Assembly: GCA_019828595.1 (NCBI GenBank)
Contig: JAHQRK010000017.1
Coordinates: 1,426,001-1,490,000, forward strand
Direction: 5' to 3'
Length of the DNA: 64,000 nt
Source of the DNA: Aphanomyces cochlioides
Lineage: Eukaryota; Oomycota; Saprolegniomycetes; Saprolegniales; Verrucalvaceae
The notes below the pieces were generated by a model, which saw only the letters and a list, made by a program, of their open reading frames with translations, was not told where the DNA came from and made no database searches. Position 1 is the first letter of the stretch; each line of letters begins with the position of its first letter. Below are positions 1-10,545 of the stretch, piece by piece. The translations under genes and the position numbers were made by a program.

Positions 1-428
1 ACGACAGCAATGTCATCCTTATCCACCTTGGATGGAGTCTTTTTCACCTTCTTGTCATCGTCAGGCTTAGTGTCCTTGGATTGCATTCTCTTGCGTCGCA
101 ACATCATGGCTTCGATACTGTTCGATGCAACCACCTTCTTGATGGTTGCCATGAGAGTAGCTTCAAATCCTCCAGCACTGTCCGTCCACGTATTCCAGTG
201 CATCTTGAATTGCATTTCGTTGTTCTTTGCGTCAGTCACGTGCACTTCGTAGACTCTGTCCTTTTTGTCTGCAAAGACCTTGGCACCTCGCAACCAGATG
301 AAGCTTGAGCCGCTCTTCAGACGCGCATTCCCTGTCTCTGTGGATATCTCAACCCATGATTCTTGTGGCTTGCCATTCATGAGGACGGGTCTCTCGCATT
401 TCGTGCGGGCAGTAGCCGCTTGACTCAT
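1..428 (-). CDS. Unrecognised protein, N-terminal part, cut by window edge
   Basis: An open frame starts at an ATG (complement of 426-428) and runs off the left edge without a stop, giving at least 142 codons. The protein begins MSQAATARTKCERPVL. It has a mixed alpha/beta-looking middle with several tryptophans (SFIWLRGAK, HWNTWTD) and becomes very Lys/Asp-rich from about residue 118 (KPDDDKKVKKTPSK). No signal peptide or membrane segment is visible. The charged tail suggests a disordered, possibly nuclear or nucleic-acid-associated region, but I recognise no family. The start is the first ATG, and upstream DNA (429-709) is AT-rich and non-coding in appearance. The right-strand ORFs over this stretch are shadows. 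Confidence 0.6.
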   Translation of the reverse strand, partial: MSQAATARTKCERPVLMNGKPQESWVEISTETGNARLKSGSSFIWLRGAKVFADKKDRVYEVHVTDAKNNEMQFKMHWNTWTDSAGGFEATLMATIKKVVASNSIEAMMLRRKRMQSKDTKPDDDKKVKKTPSKVDKDDIAV

Positions 429-615
429 GTTCTCGCGCACAAAATTGTCTCTGGCATAAGATCGCAACTTTTACATGCCCAACTTTTATTTAAATGTCAT
501 GCAATTTGTATGATATATTAATAAAAATGTGCTCGAAGCCTGAACTTTACAAAAGTTGGCGCGAAATCGATTTTCCCTCTCAAATTTACAGTAATTTATA
601 TAGTGTGAAACTCAT

Positions 616-675
616 ATAGTGTTATTAGCAATTTAAATAGAATTATAATTCTATTTAAATTGCTAATAACACTAT
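616..675. repeat. 60-bp perfect palindrome
   Basis: Positions 616-645 are the exact reverse complement of 646-675 with no spacer. The arms begin ATAGTGTTATTAGC and the centre is AATTATAATT. The symmetry stops at both ends. It lies in AT-rich DNA between the left-edge gene and the MITE at 710-1388. It could be a snap-back copy of a terminal repeat or the scar of an excised element. Confidence 0.9.
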
Positions 676-709
676 CTATTTAAATAATTAGTGTGTTAAG
701 GTCAATACA

Positions 710-1388
710 GTACTACTCTGGTCCGAAATGATTGTCACATTGCATATTTTTTGGGGTACAATTCTTGTTATCTTGGTTTTAGTATGAAACAGTTTGAAGA
801 ATTTACCAAATTTTAGCATATTTAAATTAAAGTATTATTCATAAAAGATAAAATTGGCATACAAAATAGTAAATATACATATGACCTAACGATATTGGAA
901 CCTCATCACATTTAGCTTTGCTCACGTCTCTAGGCGCCATATTTGGCCCTCCAAATGCATACAAACTTATTCAATATGTTCCAGTGATGCGTGGACGGAC
1001 GCAGGAGCTCACAGGGTCGCCGGAAAAGGGCCTTAGAGCCAGATCATTCGGTTTTGAGTTGTGAGCATCGAATTTGAGCGTCTTGATCGAATGTCTCTCA
1101 AAAATACCGTTAATATATCGGAGACTAAGTGATCTATTTGTGTGTGTGGTGGGACCGCGTTTCATTGCGATTTGATTCCCTGGCGGAAGATTTTCTGTAA
1201 CTTGAATCAGAGGACAAAGTTTGAGGCATTGTTTCTCCTGCATGGCAATGAATTTCGCCTGAATAAATATATCCAATCAAAGAGGAGATAAAGTACTTTC
1301 ATTTGCACCAATCAAATGTAGAATTCCTCAAAGAGGACCAACGAAATTCCACTGTGTGTGTGACAATCATTTCGGACCAGAGTAGTAC
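710..1388. mobile_element. MITE-like element with 30-bp perfect terminal inverted repeats
   Basis: Positions 710-739 (GTACTACTCTGGTCCGAAAT...) are the exact reverse complement of 1359-1388. Taking the repeat as CTACTCTGG..., both ends are flanked by TA, the target duplication of Tc1/mariner elements. The interior of about 620 bp has only short ORFs without recognisable domains, so it looks non-autonomous. I infer a Tc1/mariner-type MITE. The terminal repeats are seen directly; the superfamily is inference. Confidence 0.65.
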
Positions 1389-1984
1389 ACCAGAATATTC
1401 AATTCTCTGTCGGTCGAAAACTTTAGACGTCAATTGACCGTCGATTGACGATGGGAACGACAAGGGGACCTCGGCGATTGATTGTGCTAGGGCAGGAGCC
1501 ATGTGTGTTGTCTGTGTTCATTGAATTCTCATCGGAATCAACGGTGGAATGCGGATTGGCAGCATCTGCTTGGATTGACCCAAACGTCGATTTCGATAAA
1601 ACGGTGTCGAACAACGCCCTTTCTGCCACTTGGAGTTTGTATGCTATTCGATCGTAGACAGTTTCAAGCTCAGTGGAAATCGAAGCTTTGGAAGCAACTT
1701 TCCATGAAGTTGAGCGTCGAAGGTTTGCCACTTGGCTTTTGCCTCTGATGAAAACTTGCATGGGCAACAATAGAAACCACCCCTTGCGGGTACTCCACAG
1801 TGAATATGAGGTACGACATGCATTTCTTGTCGGTATCAGACTATGACGACAGGCCCGGCTGAAATCCCCCGAAGCGCTCAAATCACCTCGCCTTACGACA
1901 AACTCAGCACAGTCAACATCCAATGCTGAAAACTGCGCTCAGAGACAGCAGCCTGATACACGCCCCATTGTGACTTCGCCAACA
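1389..1984. other. Unassigned region upstream of Cdh1
   Basis: Short ORFs overlap on both strands here. The forward frame that enters the Cdh1 start is open back to about 1847 and is rich in Ser, Pro, Thr and Gln, so it may be an upstream coding exon rather than 5' UTR. I see nothing else that I can support. Confidence 0.4.
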
Positions 1985-3614
1985 ATGAAAACGCTTGCTA
2001 ATCGCGCACCTCGGTAAGCATTGAGTCCATGGACTAAATGAATTTTCATGACGATCAGGCGGTCCAAGTGTATCTACAGCGATCGATTTATCCCCACGCG
2101 GTTGGGTGCCTCTATGGCCACTGGTTATGACCTCTTGACGGCTCCACCGTCCAAGCGGGCACAGACCCAAGCACCTTGCCACGTGCCGACGACAACTGGG
2201 AAACATCGAGATGCTATGTGTCGACTTCTTCAGAGTGAATTCCTCGGCATGCCTCTGACTCAAACCTCTTGCCATTCAGAGTACTTTTCCCATCGTAAAC
2301 TAAACATTCTTCAACGAATTAACAAATGCCTCTCAGTAGCCTCGACGAAACGAAGCCAAACGAGGAACCTCTTTCGATTTCAAGTCCCAAGACACAGTAC
2401 TTCTGAACTGCCTCATCATCCACTACAAAGAGCCAAACAGCGACGGTAATTCTTTTTTCCTTTGGGTCGCTCAATTAAAATGTAGAATCGCCGCACAACC
2501 AACGGCAAAGGAGCGTAAGATTGCTAAAGTCCCATTCAAAATTTTGGACGCACCAGCCCTCCAGGACGATTTCTACGTCAACGTTGTTGACTGGTCGGCT
2601 TGGAACGTATTAGCTGTTGGTCTGGGTGCCGCCGTTTATCTATGGAGTGCTTGTACGAGCACGGTGACGAAATTATGTGACTTCAGTCCTTTCGATACCG
2701 TTGCATCTGTGACGTGGACGCAGCGTGGCAGCCAGCTTCTCGCAGTTGGTACCAACAGCGGTCTCGTCCAAATATGGGACACTGTCGAGTGCAAACTCGT
2801 TCGGACAATGCTGTACGTTGTTTCCAACTATACTCCAATATAATGTGGCGAATAGGGGGCATTTAGAGCGTGTGGGGACTCTAGCATGGAGTTCGCAACT
2901 CTTGGCGACGGGAAGTCGGTAAGTCAAATGTTAATGTTGCTTGCTGATGAACTGTGTGTAGTGACAAAACAATTTGTTTAAGGGACGTTCGAATCCCCGC
3001 TGATTTAACTTCCAAATTGCAAGGACATTCGCAAGAGCTTTGTGGTCTCAAATGGTCGTTTGACGATCAACAGCTCGCATCTGGCGGCAACGACAACAAC
3101 GTAAGCCAATTTCACTCAACCCGTGTGTTGATTGTGACTCATCTAGCTTTTGATATGGAACTGCCATGCACCGCACCCAGTGGCTCGATTTACCGACCAC
3201 ACAGCCGCAGTGAAAGCCCTCGCTTGGTCACCGCATACACCTGGTCTCATTGCCTCTGGAGGAGGCACAGCTGACCGATGTATTCGCTTTTGGAACACGC
3301 TACAAGGGACTCCTCTCCATGCCGTGGACACTGGATCACAAGTGTGCAATCTCCTGTGGTCGAAAAACAGCAATGAAGTTGTCAGTACCCACGGCTATTC
3401 GCTGAACCAAGTCATCGTATGGAAATACCCGACGATGCAGAAAGTGGCAACTCTCACTGGTCATACGTACCGTGTGCTGTACTTATCCATGTCTCCAGAT
3501 GGTCAGACCATTGTCACGGGAGCTGGCGACGAAACACTGCGATTTTGGAATGCATTTCCAACAGTTCCTCAAACATCGTCCCTCTTGTTTCCCTCGGGCG
3601 GTCACATTCGATAG
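1985..3614 (+). CDS. cdh1: Cdh1/FZR1-type APC/C activator (WD40)
   Basis: Substrate-recruiting activator of the anaphase-promoting complex, acting in the nucleus and cytosol in late mitosis and G1. Six exons: 1985-2013, 2059-2445, 2486-2812, 2856-2918, 2962-3100 and 3147-3614. All five introns are GT-AG and 40-46 nt, and the phases close to 470 codons (human FZR1 is about 500). Diagnostic parts are the C-box DRFIPTR (residues 18-24), the family motif [20 protein letters not shown] before the propeller, seven WD40 blades with FZR-specific stretches ([50 protein letters not shown]), and the C-terminal IR tail (GGHIR) that docks on APC3. FZR-like wording favours Cdh1 over Cdc20. The 5' end is uncertain: the frame stays open upstream to about 1847 without an ATG, so a further N-terminal exon is possible. 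Confidence 0.9.
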
Positions 3615-4338
3615 AACTAGGCATAACGTTAGTTAGAACCATTGTCACATATAATCAACATTGACAGCAATATTCCTTTATGTTCAATTAACTTCTGATG
3701 CGACTCACCGAGCTCAATAAGATATCAGACGTATCAAGCATGAAGGAGCCATGGTTGCTTGGCAACGTTAGAAGTTCGCTTAACTTACCAACGTCAACAT
3801 TTGTTGGTTGCTAAATCCTTCGTCTCTAGGAGCTCCAGTTTTAACAATTGCATCACGCTTGGAGATGCGAACTAATCAGTCGACAGTGCTAGCCATGCTA
3901 TATCACCAAGTTAGAACGACCACTGGCGACAATCTCCAGTCTTCGTAAGTAAGCTTATTGGGGACCCCTGTAGTGAGCAATCACTTTCTGGGCATTTTTA
4001 GTCAACTCCTCGTCGGAACTTTTTCACAACGGGGACAGCAGGGGACTTCAAACCAAGCGCACATCAACAAGGGATGACTTGGATAGTCCACAGCCTTTCT
4101 TGGTGTCGTCTGGTATAATCCATGTAGATAATTTGAGCACTAATTCAAATTTCGTTGTCATGGAAGATCCATCTATTAATAGAAGGCAAATCTGTGGCTG
4201 ACACGAAGTAGAGACTTTAACGGAATTCGCACTTAATTTGGAGTTTCAACGTACTTAATATGGCGAATCTTCCTCAATGAAGCAAGCGGCATACAAATTT
4301 CAAGTGAGCGTCGATCATTTTGCAATTTTCCGGCGACC
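3615..4338. other. Intergenic region, Cdh1 to Cu-ATPase
   Basis: About 720 bp holding Cdh1 3' sequence and the presumed promoter of the copper ATPase. No ORF of note, terminal repeat or RNA gene is seen. Confidence 0.5.
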
Positions 4339-7300
4339 ATGGCAAGCAACATCCAGCTCGTTGTGGAAGGAATGCGCTGTCAGAACAAGTGTGCAACCCG
4401 CATACAGCAAGCCCTTGAAGAAATCCCTGGCGTCAAGTCTGCGCAAGTGAGTTTCAAGGACAAGCAAGCTATTGTCGACGTGGAAGACGGCATGTCGGTT
4501 TCAGTTGTGGATCTCATTCAGACGGTACGAGCTCAAGACGCGGGAACGAACAAAAAGTATGACGCATACCTCCCAAGCGACGGTCGCCATGCACGAACGA
4601 TTGTATTGCATGTTGAAGGCATGAGTTGCCAAACGAATTGCGCTCGAAAAGTCGAGACTGCACTCTCGCAAGCTGATGGAGTGAAGTCTGCGCGTGTGGA
4701 CTTTCCGTTGAAACAAGCAACGGTGGTAATTGAACCTGGGAGTCGAATCACGGAAGACGATTTGATTGCGGCGGTCCGCTCTGTTGGCAAAAACTTTGTG
4801 GCGTCAATCGACATCAACTCGCCTCGAATTCTTGCTTCGCCCAAAACTGTTCCCTTGGATTCGCCAACCACGAAGAAAGCTGCTCCAGCTGCTGTGTCTA
4901 CATCGTCAAGTGGAGAAGTCACTCTTGCAATCTCTGGAATGACATGTAATTCCTGTGCGAATTCAGTCGAGACAGCTTTACGTGCGACATCTGGAGTTCG
5001 GTATGCAGTCGTCAACTTTGCAACCGAGAGCGCCAAGGTGAAGTTCAATACCACTGATGTTGGTATTCGATCGCTCATTGAAGTCGTGGAAGGAATTGGC
5101 TACGAGGCAACTGTGGCTGCTGGCAGTGCTGTTGTCCAAGCGGATGACAATCGACAAATCGAGATTGCTTCGTGGAAGAGCAAGCTTTTCATTTCATTGC
5201 TCTTCACGTTTCCAATCATGCTCATGATGACTATATTGGACAACATTTCTCTCGTCTCGAAGGGGTTGCATTCTCCAGTGTTCAATACCCCAGGATCGAC
5301 ATGGAATGATCTCATTCTTGTCAGGTACTGAAATCCATCGATCATTTCATGTAACTTCGTCTTAGTTTGGCGACACCTGTGCAATTTTACTGCGCTCTTC
5401 GTTTTCACATTGAAGCTTGGAAAGGTCTCAACAATCGCGTCCTTGGCATGTCCTTTCTTGTCTCGATGGGGACAAATGCCGCCTACTTCTATGGCATCTT
5501 TAGTGACATCCGCTGCCTGTGGCAACACGATTCGAGCTTTGGGCAACCCGATATGTACATGACGTCGTCCATGCTCATTACATTCATCGTCTTGGGTAAA
5601 ACGCTTGAAGCTATTGCAAAGGGTCGTACGAACGAAGCGCTGCGCAAACTATTTGATCTCCAAGCAAAGGTCAGTGTTGATTTAGATGGCGACCAATGAC
5701 ACGCGCTAGGTGGCGACATTGATTGTTACCAATAGCGACGGCACAACGAATGAAAAAGTTGTTGCGATTGAATTGGTTCAACGTGGGGATATCCTCAAAG
5801 TGGTTCGAGGTGGTTGTGTTCCTGCGGATGGCATCATTACACAAGGAGAAGGCAGGCTCGATGAATCCATGCTCACGGGAGAATCCCGCTTGGTGCGTCT
5901 CTTGTCTTCTTAATGTTTGACTGACATCTCCTGCAGGTCAAGAAAACAATTGATGACACTGTCTTGGGGGCGACGTTGAATGTCGATGGACTCTTCTTTA
6001 TGCGTGTGACTGGTGTTGGGCGAGATACTGCTCTGAGTCAGATTGTTCGTCTCGTTGAAGAAGCTCAAACATCCAAGGCTCCGATTCAAGCTTATGCTGA
6101 CCAGGTCTGTGTACCCTTGACTGGATAATGAGCTTATTATCGATGTAGATTGCATCCATATTCGTGCCGGTCGTACTGGTCCTCTCTGCTGCAACCCTAC
6201 TGGTATGGTATACCTTGGGTACTTTTGGGTTTGTGGAACCACCTGCAAACACAAGTGTATTTCTATTCGCTTTCAACTTTGCCATCTCTACGCTTGTTGT
6301 CGCGTGTCCTTGCGCTCTGGGATTGGCAACACCCACAGCTGTGATGGTCGGTACTGGTGTGGGAGCCCAGTTAGGCATTTTAATCAAGGGCGGGGAACCA
6401 TTGGAAGCAGCAAATCATGTAAACACGGTGCTGTTTGATAAAACAGGTATGGTGGTTTGACCTTCATCGTTTTTCTGACGCATCACAGGCACTCTTACGA
6501 ATGGCACACCTTGCGTGACAGACGTGATTGTCGTCGTTGACGACCGTAACACCGACGACCTAGTCTTACTTGCGGCATCTGCTGAATTGGGCAGCGAGCA
6601 TCCTTTGGGCCGTGCCATTGTCAACCACGCCAGGCTTCTCTCAAAGCCACTTGAGACGCCAAGCACATTCAAAGCTGTTTCTGGCAAAGGCATTTCTGTC
6701 GAACTCACCAACGAGACTGTTCATTTGGGCAACATGGATTATATGATAGAATGCGGCATGCAAGTCGGTCCCGACGTTGCACGACATCGATTGCGATTGG
6801 AAGAATCTGGAAAAACAGTAATCTTCATGGGTCTCTGCGATCAAGTGGTGGCCCTTTTTGGAATATCTGACGCGCCTCGTGTGGATGCAAGAGCCACGGT
6901 TGCGCAACTGCATGCTCAAGGAATGGCAGTATACATGGTGACTGGTGACAATCGAAAGACTGCCTTTTGGGTCGCTGAACAAGTTGGCATTCCAGTACAC
7001 CGCGTAATGGCCGAAGTTTTACCTTCTAACAAAGTCGCCAAGGTATTAAAACCCCGTGACTTCAAGAAGATCTCATGTACATGATTAGGTCCAAGAGCTG
7101 CAGTCTGATGGAAGGATTGTAGCCATGGTTGGAGATGGTATCAACGATGCGCCAGCCCTCGCTCAAGCCAACTTGGGAATCGCAATTGGTGCTGGGACTG
7201 ATATTGCAATGGAGGCGGCTCAAATGGTGCTCATGAAGAGCAGTCTCAAAGTAAGCATTATATTCATGGTGTCGTTGCTGATGACGCGTTTAGGACGTTG

Positions 7301-7581
7301 TGATCGCATTTGACTTGTCGAGGACAATTTATCGCCGCATTCAACTCAACTTTGTGTGGGCTATGGGCTACAACATCATCTTGCTACCCCTTGCTGCTGG
7401 TGTTTTGTACAGCGTCAATGTTAACATTCCTCCCATGTTTGCTGGTGCTGCCATGGCATTCTCATCCGTGTCAGTCCTCACTTCGTCGCTTTTGCTCAAG
7501 CGGTACAAACCACCAACTGATTTCACGATCAATCCATCGTCTCCTGCCCTTGACGAGCGCACACCTTTACTCGAAGTGTAA
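4339..7581 (+). CDS. P1B-type Cu(I)-transporting ATPase
   Basis: Pumps Cu(I) across a membrane using ATP, as do ATP7, CCC2 and CopA. Eight exons (4339-5324, 5366-5669, 5710-5892, 5937-6104, 6149-6446, 6489-7042, 7089-7250, 7294-7581) with 40-46 nt GT-AG introns close to 980 codons. Three N-terminal HMA domains lie at about residues 5-70, 88-155 and 193-258. The third has the usual GMTCNSC, but the first two read GMRCQNKC and GMSCQTNC (CxxxC). Catalytic motifs: LTGES (about 485), the transmembrane metal site [10 protein letters not shown] (about 600), DKTGTLT phosphorylation site (643), SEHPLGRA (683) and [12 protein letters not shown] (845). The last membrane helices carry YN and MAFSS, typical of Cu(I) pumps. 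The tail ends DERTPLLEV, a dileucine-like sorting signal. A Golgi or vacuole-like location is inferred. Confidence 0.95.
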
Positions 7582-7838
7582 TAGAGCTGTCAATAGATTG
7601 TTCATTCACCATTCTACGATTGAGAACTTTCATACGACCAACCATGCTGACTGTTGAACGCGAGTAAAAATTCAGCTGCAAATTAGAAAAATAGATAACG
7701 TCATTTGACCTTGCTTTGGTACTTGAACAATAATCATTTGCCAGCGTTGTTTGGTTTGCGCATGTTTTCGAGTCGCAAACGCATCACTGGACTTCAAGAC
7801 AACACTGACACATGGCCATAAACTTTCTCCCCATATGA
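7582..7838. other. Intergenic region downstream of the Cu-ATPase
   Basis: Presumed 3' UTR and spacer. A TGA at 7836-7838 is the left target duplication of the following MITE. Nothing else is seen. Confidence 0.5.
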
Positions 7839-8417
7839 GGGGCAGTCTTAACGGGATCATGGGTCATGACCCCAAAGTCTCTAAGAGTTTTGATTGGACG
7901 AAATCATGGCCTTATGGTTTTTCGCCATGATACGGTGACCCAATTCCAGGGGTATGACCTGGTTTGGGATCATGGGATCACGGCGCAATTTCCCAAAGAC
8001 TCAAGCACCAAACTCTTTGAGTTCTACGAATCGCGATGGCAGAGCGGATTTGGTCGTGCATACCTTCTATTTTGAGTCTACCTTTAGCGTTTGCTTCACT
8101 GCACATCGAGAATTCGTCGTCTTCACTCCAATTTCAAGTGATAAAATCGTACAGAGAGCGCAGTCGTCCGAGATTGGAGGCGCAACGATGGGTTTTAGTG
8201 TTGTCGTCCCATTCTCGATGACCAAAGACGTGCTCTCACGTGTGCCATCGTCAAGTAGGGATCTCGTTATTGTTAGATATCTTCGGTTGCAGCATTTGTC
8301 CCTAGAGGGCGACACCTAAAGGTCATGATCCCGTTAGGAATGCCCAGACAAATTCCATCGGGTCATGTAACAAATTGTATCGTGAGCCCGGGATCACGAT
8401 CCCGTTAAGACTGCCCC
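7839..8417. mobile_element. 579-bp MITE with 23-bp terminal repeats and TGA target duplication
   Basis: The left end GGGGCAGTCTTAACGGGATC (from 7839) matches the reverse complement of the right end (to 8417) with one mismatch over 23 bp. The element is flanked on both sides by TGA (7836-7838, 8418-8420), a 3-bp duplication of the TNA type used by PIF/Harbinger elements. A degenerate extra copy of the end lies inside at about 8322-8346, suggesting subterminal duplication. Internal ORFs, the longest about 120 codons, show no recognisable transposase. It is non-autonomous, and the Harbinger assignment is inference. Confidence 0.7.
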
Positions 8418-8420
8418 TGA

Positions 8421-8685
8421 GCTGTCGTCACTTATGGGTGGTGGTCTTGCATCCTCTGAAAGTTCAACTGAATAACATATGGATCGTATAGTTTTCTACC
8501 TACAGGTACTTTCAAGTACAGATAAACCTGCTTGTTTGAACAACGCGCGGTGGAGTGGGATTCTTGTTCAATTCCAAAGGTGTTCAGCTATAGCTTTATC
8601 GAAGCGTTTGCATAGGCATACAAATTTCAAGTTACTAATTTACCGTACGGTATCAGGACATTTCCATAAGTAACGTCTGTCGTTC
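8421..8685. other. Short unassigned spacer
   Basis: No supported gene. The last bases (about 8676-8708) resemble the outer flank of the pogo element's right side. Confidence 0.4.
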
Positions 8686-8708
8686 ATCAATCAATACACT
8701 CTACTCTA
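8686..8708. repeat. Left copy of a 22-bp direct repeat flanking the pogo element
   Basis: The sequence TCAATCAATACACTCTACTC and its neighbours are repeated at 10546-10567 on the other side of the transposon. The 22-mer abuts the TA target dinucleotide on each side, so the element sits exactly between two tandem copies. Confidence 0.8.
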
Positions 8709-8895
8709 CAGGGAACGACGGAAAGTAATCCTAAGTGGTACTTTTGATCAAAGTCGAATATTTTATCCAATGAAATATAGTACTTAGCATTCGACAAATT
8801 TGATTGGTGGATAATATTTTCGCGGGGAAAGTGATTTGAAAGACTCAATTTTAAAAAATTAATCACCAAGTGACTGTACTGTATTTCATTTTGCG

Positions 8896-10074
8896 ATGCA
8901 AGCGATGGTTCGCCGACACCAGCACACAATAATTGAGAAGAAGACTGCTATCGGCCGAGTACAGGCTGGCGAAACGCTGCGATCTGTTGCCGAGGCCATG
9001 TGCATCAAACGCAATACGCTGCAGAAATGGATTGCGCATCCTGAGCGCATACTTGGCTATAAAGGATCACAGAAACGAAAGAAGACCGGAAATAGCGGTC
9101 GAAAGGAGATCATTCCATGTGTCGCGGAGCTCGTTGAGCACATGACAATCTTGCGCTCCGAAGAAAAGCCACTATCAGCAAGCCACATGATTCAATTTCT
9201 TAAGCAACACGTACCTGAATGGTATGCCGCTTACATTGAAAGCAAGCAAGCCAACAAGACAGCGTACAAGTCTCTTCTTCGGCTCCTTGAAAGATTCTCC
9301 CATCGACATGGATTCAGTCGTCAGATCAGCACGTTCACCAAAATGCCGCAAGCTGACTTGGATGCGCTTCGTGCTGAGTTTGGCGCTGCCTTCCACCGGG
9401 AATATCTTGGATTTGACGATGACTCCATCTACAACGTGGATGAAACCGGAATGTACTATGATATGTCACCGAAGATCATATGGGCCATTCGCGGGGGATC
9501 ATCGAAGACATCGACTGGAGACAAACATGCATACCGCATGACGGCGGTGCTAACTGTTCGAGCTGATGGTGTGAAGCTGCCAATTCTGTTTGTCATCAAG
9601 GGGGCTCCTGGAGGTACAATTGATATGAAGGAGCTTGATCGGTATCCTAGAGGACACTATTACGCTGTCCAGGAACGAGGCTGGAGGAACCGAAAGGTGT
9701 GGGAAATGTACCTTTGGAATGTGTTTGCACCCGCGGTGAATGGTCCGTCCGTCCTACTCGTGGATAACTTTGACAGCCATGTCAGTAATGCATCATACCG
9801 AATTGTACAAGAAGAGATGGGATGCCATCTTGCTGCTCTCCCCCCGAACAGTACAAGCCACTGTCAGCCCTTGGACGTTTCAATCATGGGACCGTTTAAG
9901 CAGCACCTGCGTGATCTATTCTTAGCCGAATCGGAGGTGTGTCTTACCTGTGCTGACAAGCGCCTTGTGATGATAAATCGAGCCATCATGGCATGGGAAC
10001 TTATAACCGAGAGCGAGGTGCGCGCAAGTTTCACCAAGGCGTTGCCAAAGCCAGTCGGTGTTGATATGAGTTGA
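8896..10074 (+). CDS. Pogo/Tigger-like DDE transposase
   Basis: Cuts and pastes the surrounding element. 392 codons without introns, about the usual 400-500 for the family. The N-terminus (residues 10-60) is a helix-turn-helix of the psq/CENP-B type (VQAGETLRSVAEAMCIKRNT). The DDE_1 core carries three aspartates: NVDETG (about 182), LLVDNFDSH (about 290) and CQPLDVSIMGPFK (about 325). The third acid is Asp, as in the pogo branch. The start is the first ATG of the frame, 155 bp inside the left terminal repeat; a second ATG three codons later is an alternative. No frameshift or stop is present, unlike the related relic at 48.5-49.4 kb. Confidence 0.92.
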   Translation: MQAMVRRHQHTIIEKKTAIGRVQAGETLRSVAEAMCIKRNTLQKWIAHPERILGYKGSQKRKKTGNSGRKEIIPCVAELVEHMTILRSEEKPLSASHMIQFLKQHVPEWYAAYIESKQANKTAYKSLLRLLERFSHRHGFSRQISTFTKMPQADLDALRAEFGAAFHREYLGFDDDSIYNVDETGMYYDMSPKIIWAIRGGSSKTSTGDKHAYRMTAVLTVRADGVKLPILFVIKGAPGGTIDMKELDRYPRGHYYAVQERGWRNRKVWEMYLWNVFAPAVNGPSVLLVDNFDSHVSNASYRIVQEEMGCHLAALPPNSTSHCQPLDVSIMGPFKQHLRDLFLAESEVCLTCADKRLVMINRAIMAWELITESEVRASFTKALPKPVGVDMS

Positions 10075-10170
10075 AAAATATTATTAAAAAATATTTTCAG
10101 TGATTGAATAAATGTATGCAATTTATTACAATATTTATAGTATAATTGAATTAAAAAATGGAAAAAGTTT

Positions 10171-10251
10171 GACGCTGCCCGGGTCTCGAACCCGGGCCCC
10201 TTCCTCAATCATCATGGATGCCGTCGCACATAACCGCTGCGCCACCGCGTC
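10171..10251 (-). ncRNA. tRNA-like Pol III module inside the pogo element
   Basis: Read on the reverse strand, 81 nt begins GACGCGGTGGCGCAGCGG and ends in GGTTCGAGACC followed by GGGCAGCGTC. TGGCGCAGCGG fits the A-box (TRGCNNAGYNG) and GGTTCGAGACC the B-box. The acceptor-like ends pair in 6 of 7 positions and the T-arm is strong, but I cannot form a clean anticodon arm. A TTTTT tract follows within 10 nt, as a Pol III terminator would. It is probably a tRNA pseudogene or tRNA-derived SINE head rather than a working tRNA. Confidence 0.6.
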
Positions 10252-10545
10252 AAACGCTTATCATTCTACTGTCTCCATCATACCGGTCAATACAATTTGA
10301 AATACATCTTCGATTGGACATTTCTGAAATTGCATACATTGCAGCATTTTGTAAGCATATCGAGTCAAGTTGTGTTTCCTGCCACTCCATATTAAAATAC
10401 ACTTGATAATATAATAAAAATATGAATATTATTATCGCCTGCGTTGATTTGATTGGACGACATTTTTTCTAAAACTATCCAATTAGAAGCGATGAATCGT
10501 TGTATTTTGGAGTACCACTTAGGATTACTTTCCGTCGTTCCCTGT

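Larger units (their letters stand above)
8709..10544 (+). mobile_element. Apparently intact pogo/Tigger-like DNA transposon
   Basis: An 1836-bp element with perfect 33-bp terminal inverted repeats (8709-8741 and 10512-10544; CAGGGAACGACGGAAAGTAA...) bounded by TA on both sides, as in the Tc1/mariner superfamily. It encodes one uninterrupted transposase and contains a tRNA-like Pol III module near its right end. Identical termini and an open transposase suggest recent activity. Confidence 0.88.

Noticed and set aside
971..1923. Three reverse ORFs of 67-166 codons upstream of Cdh1
   Set aside because: Partly inside the MITE, no recognisable domains, and no introns that join them convincingly.
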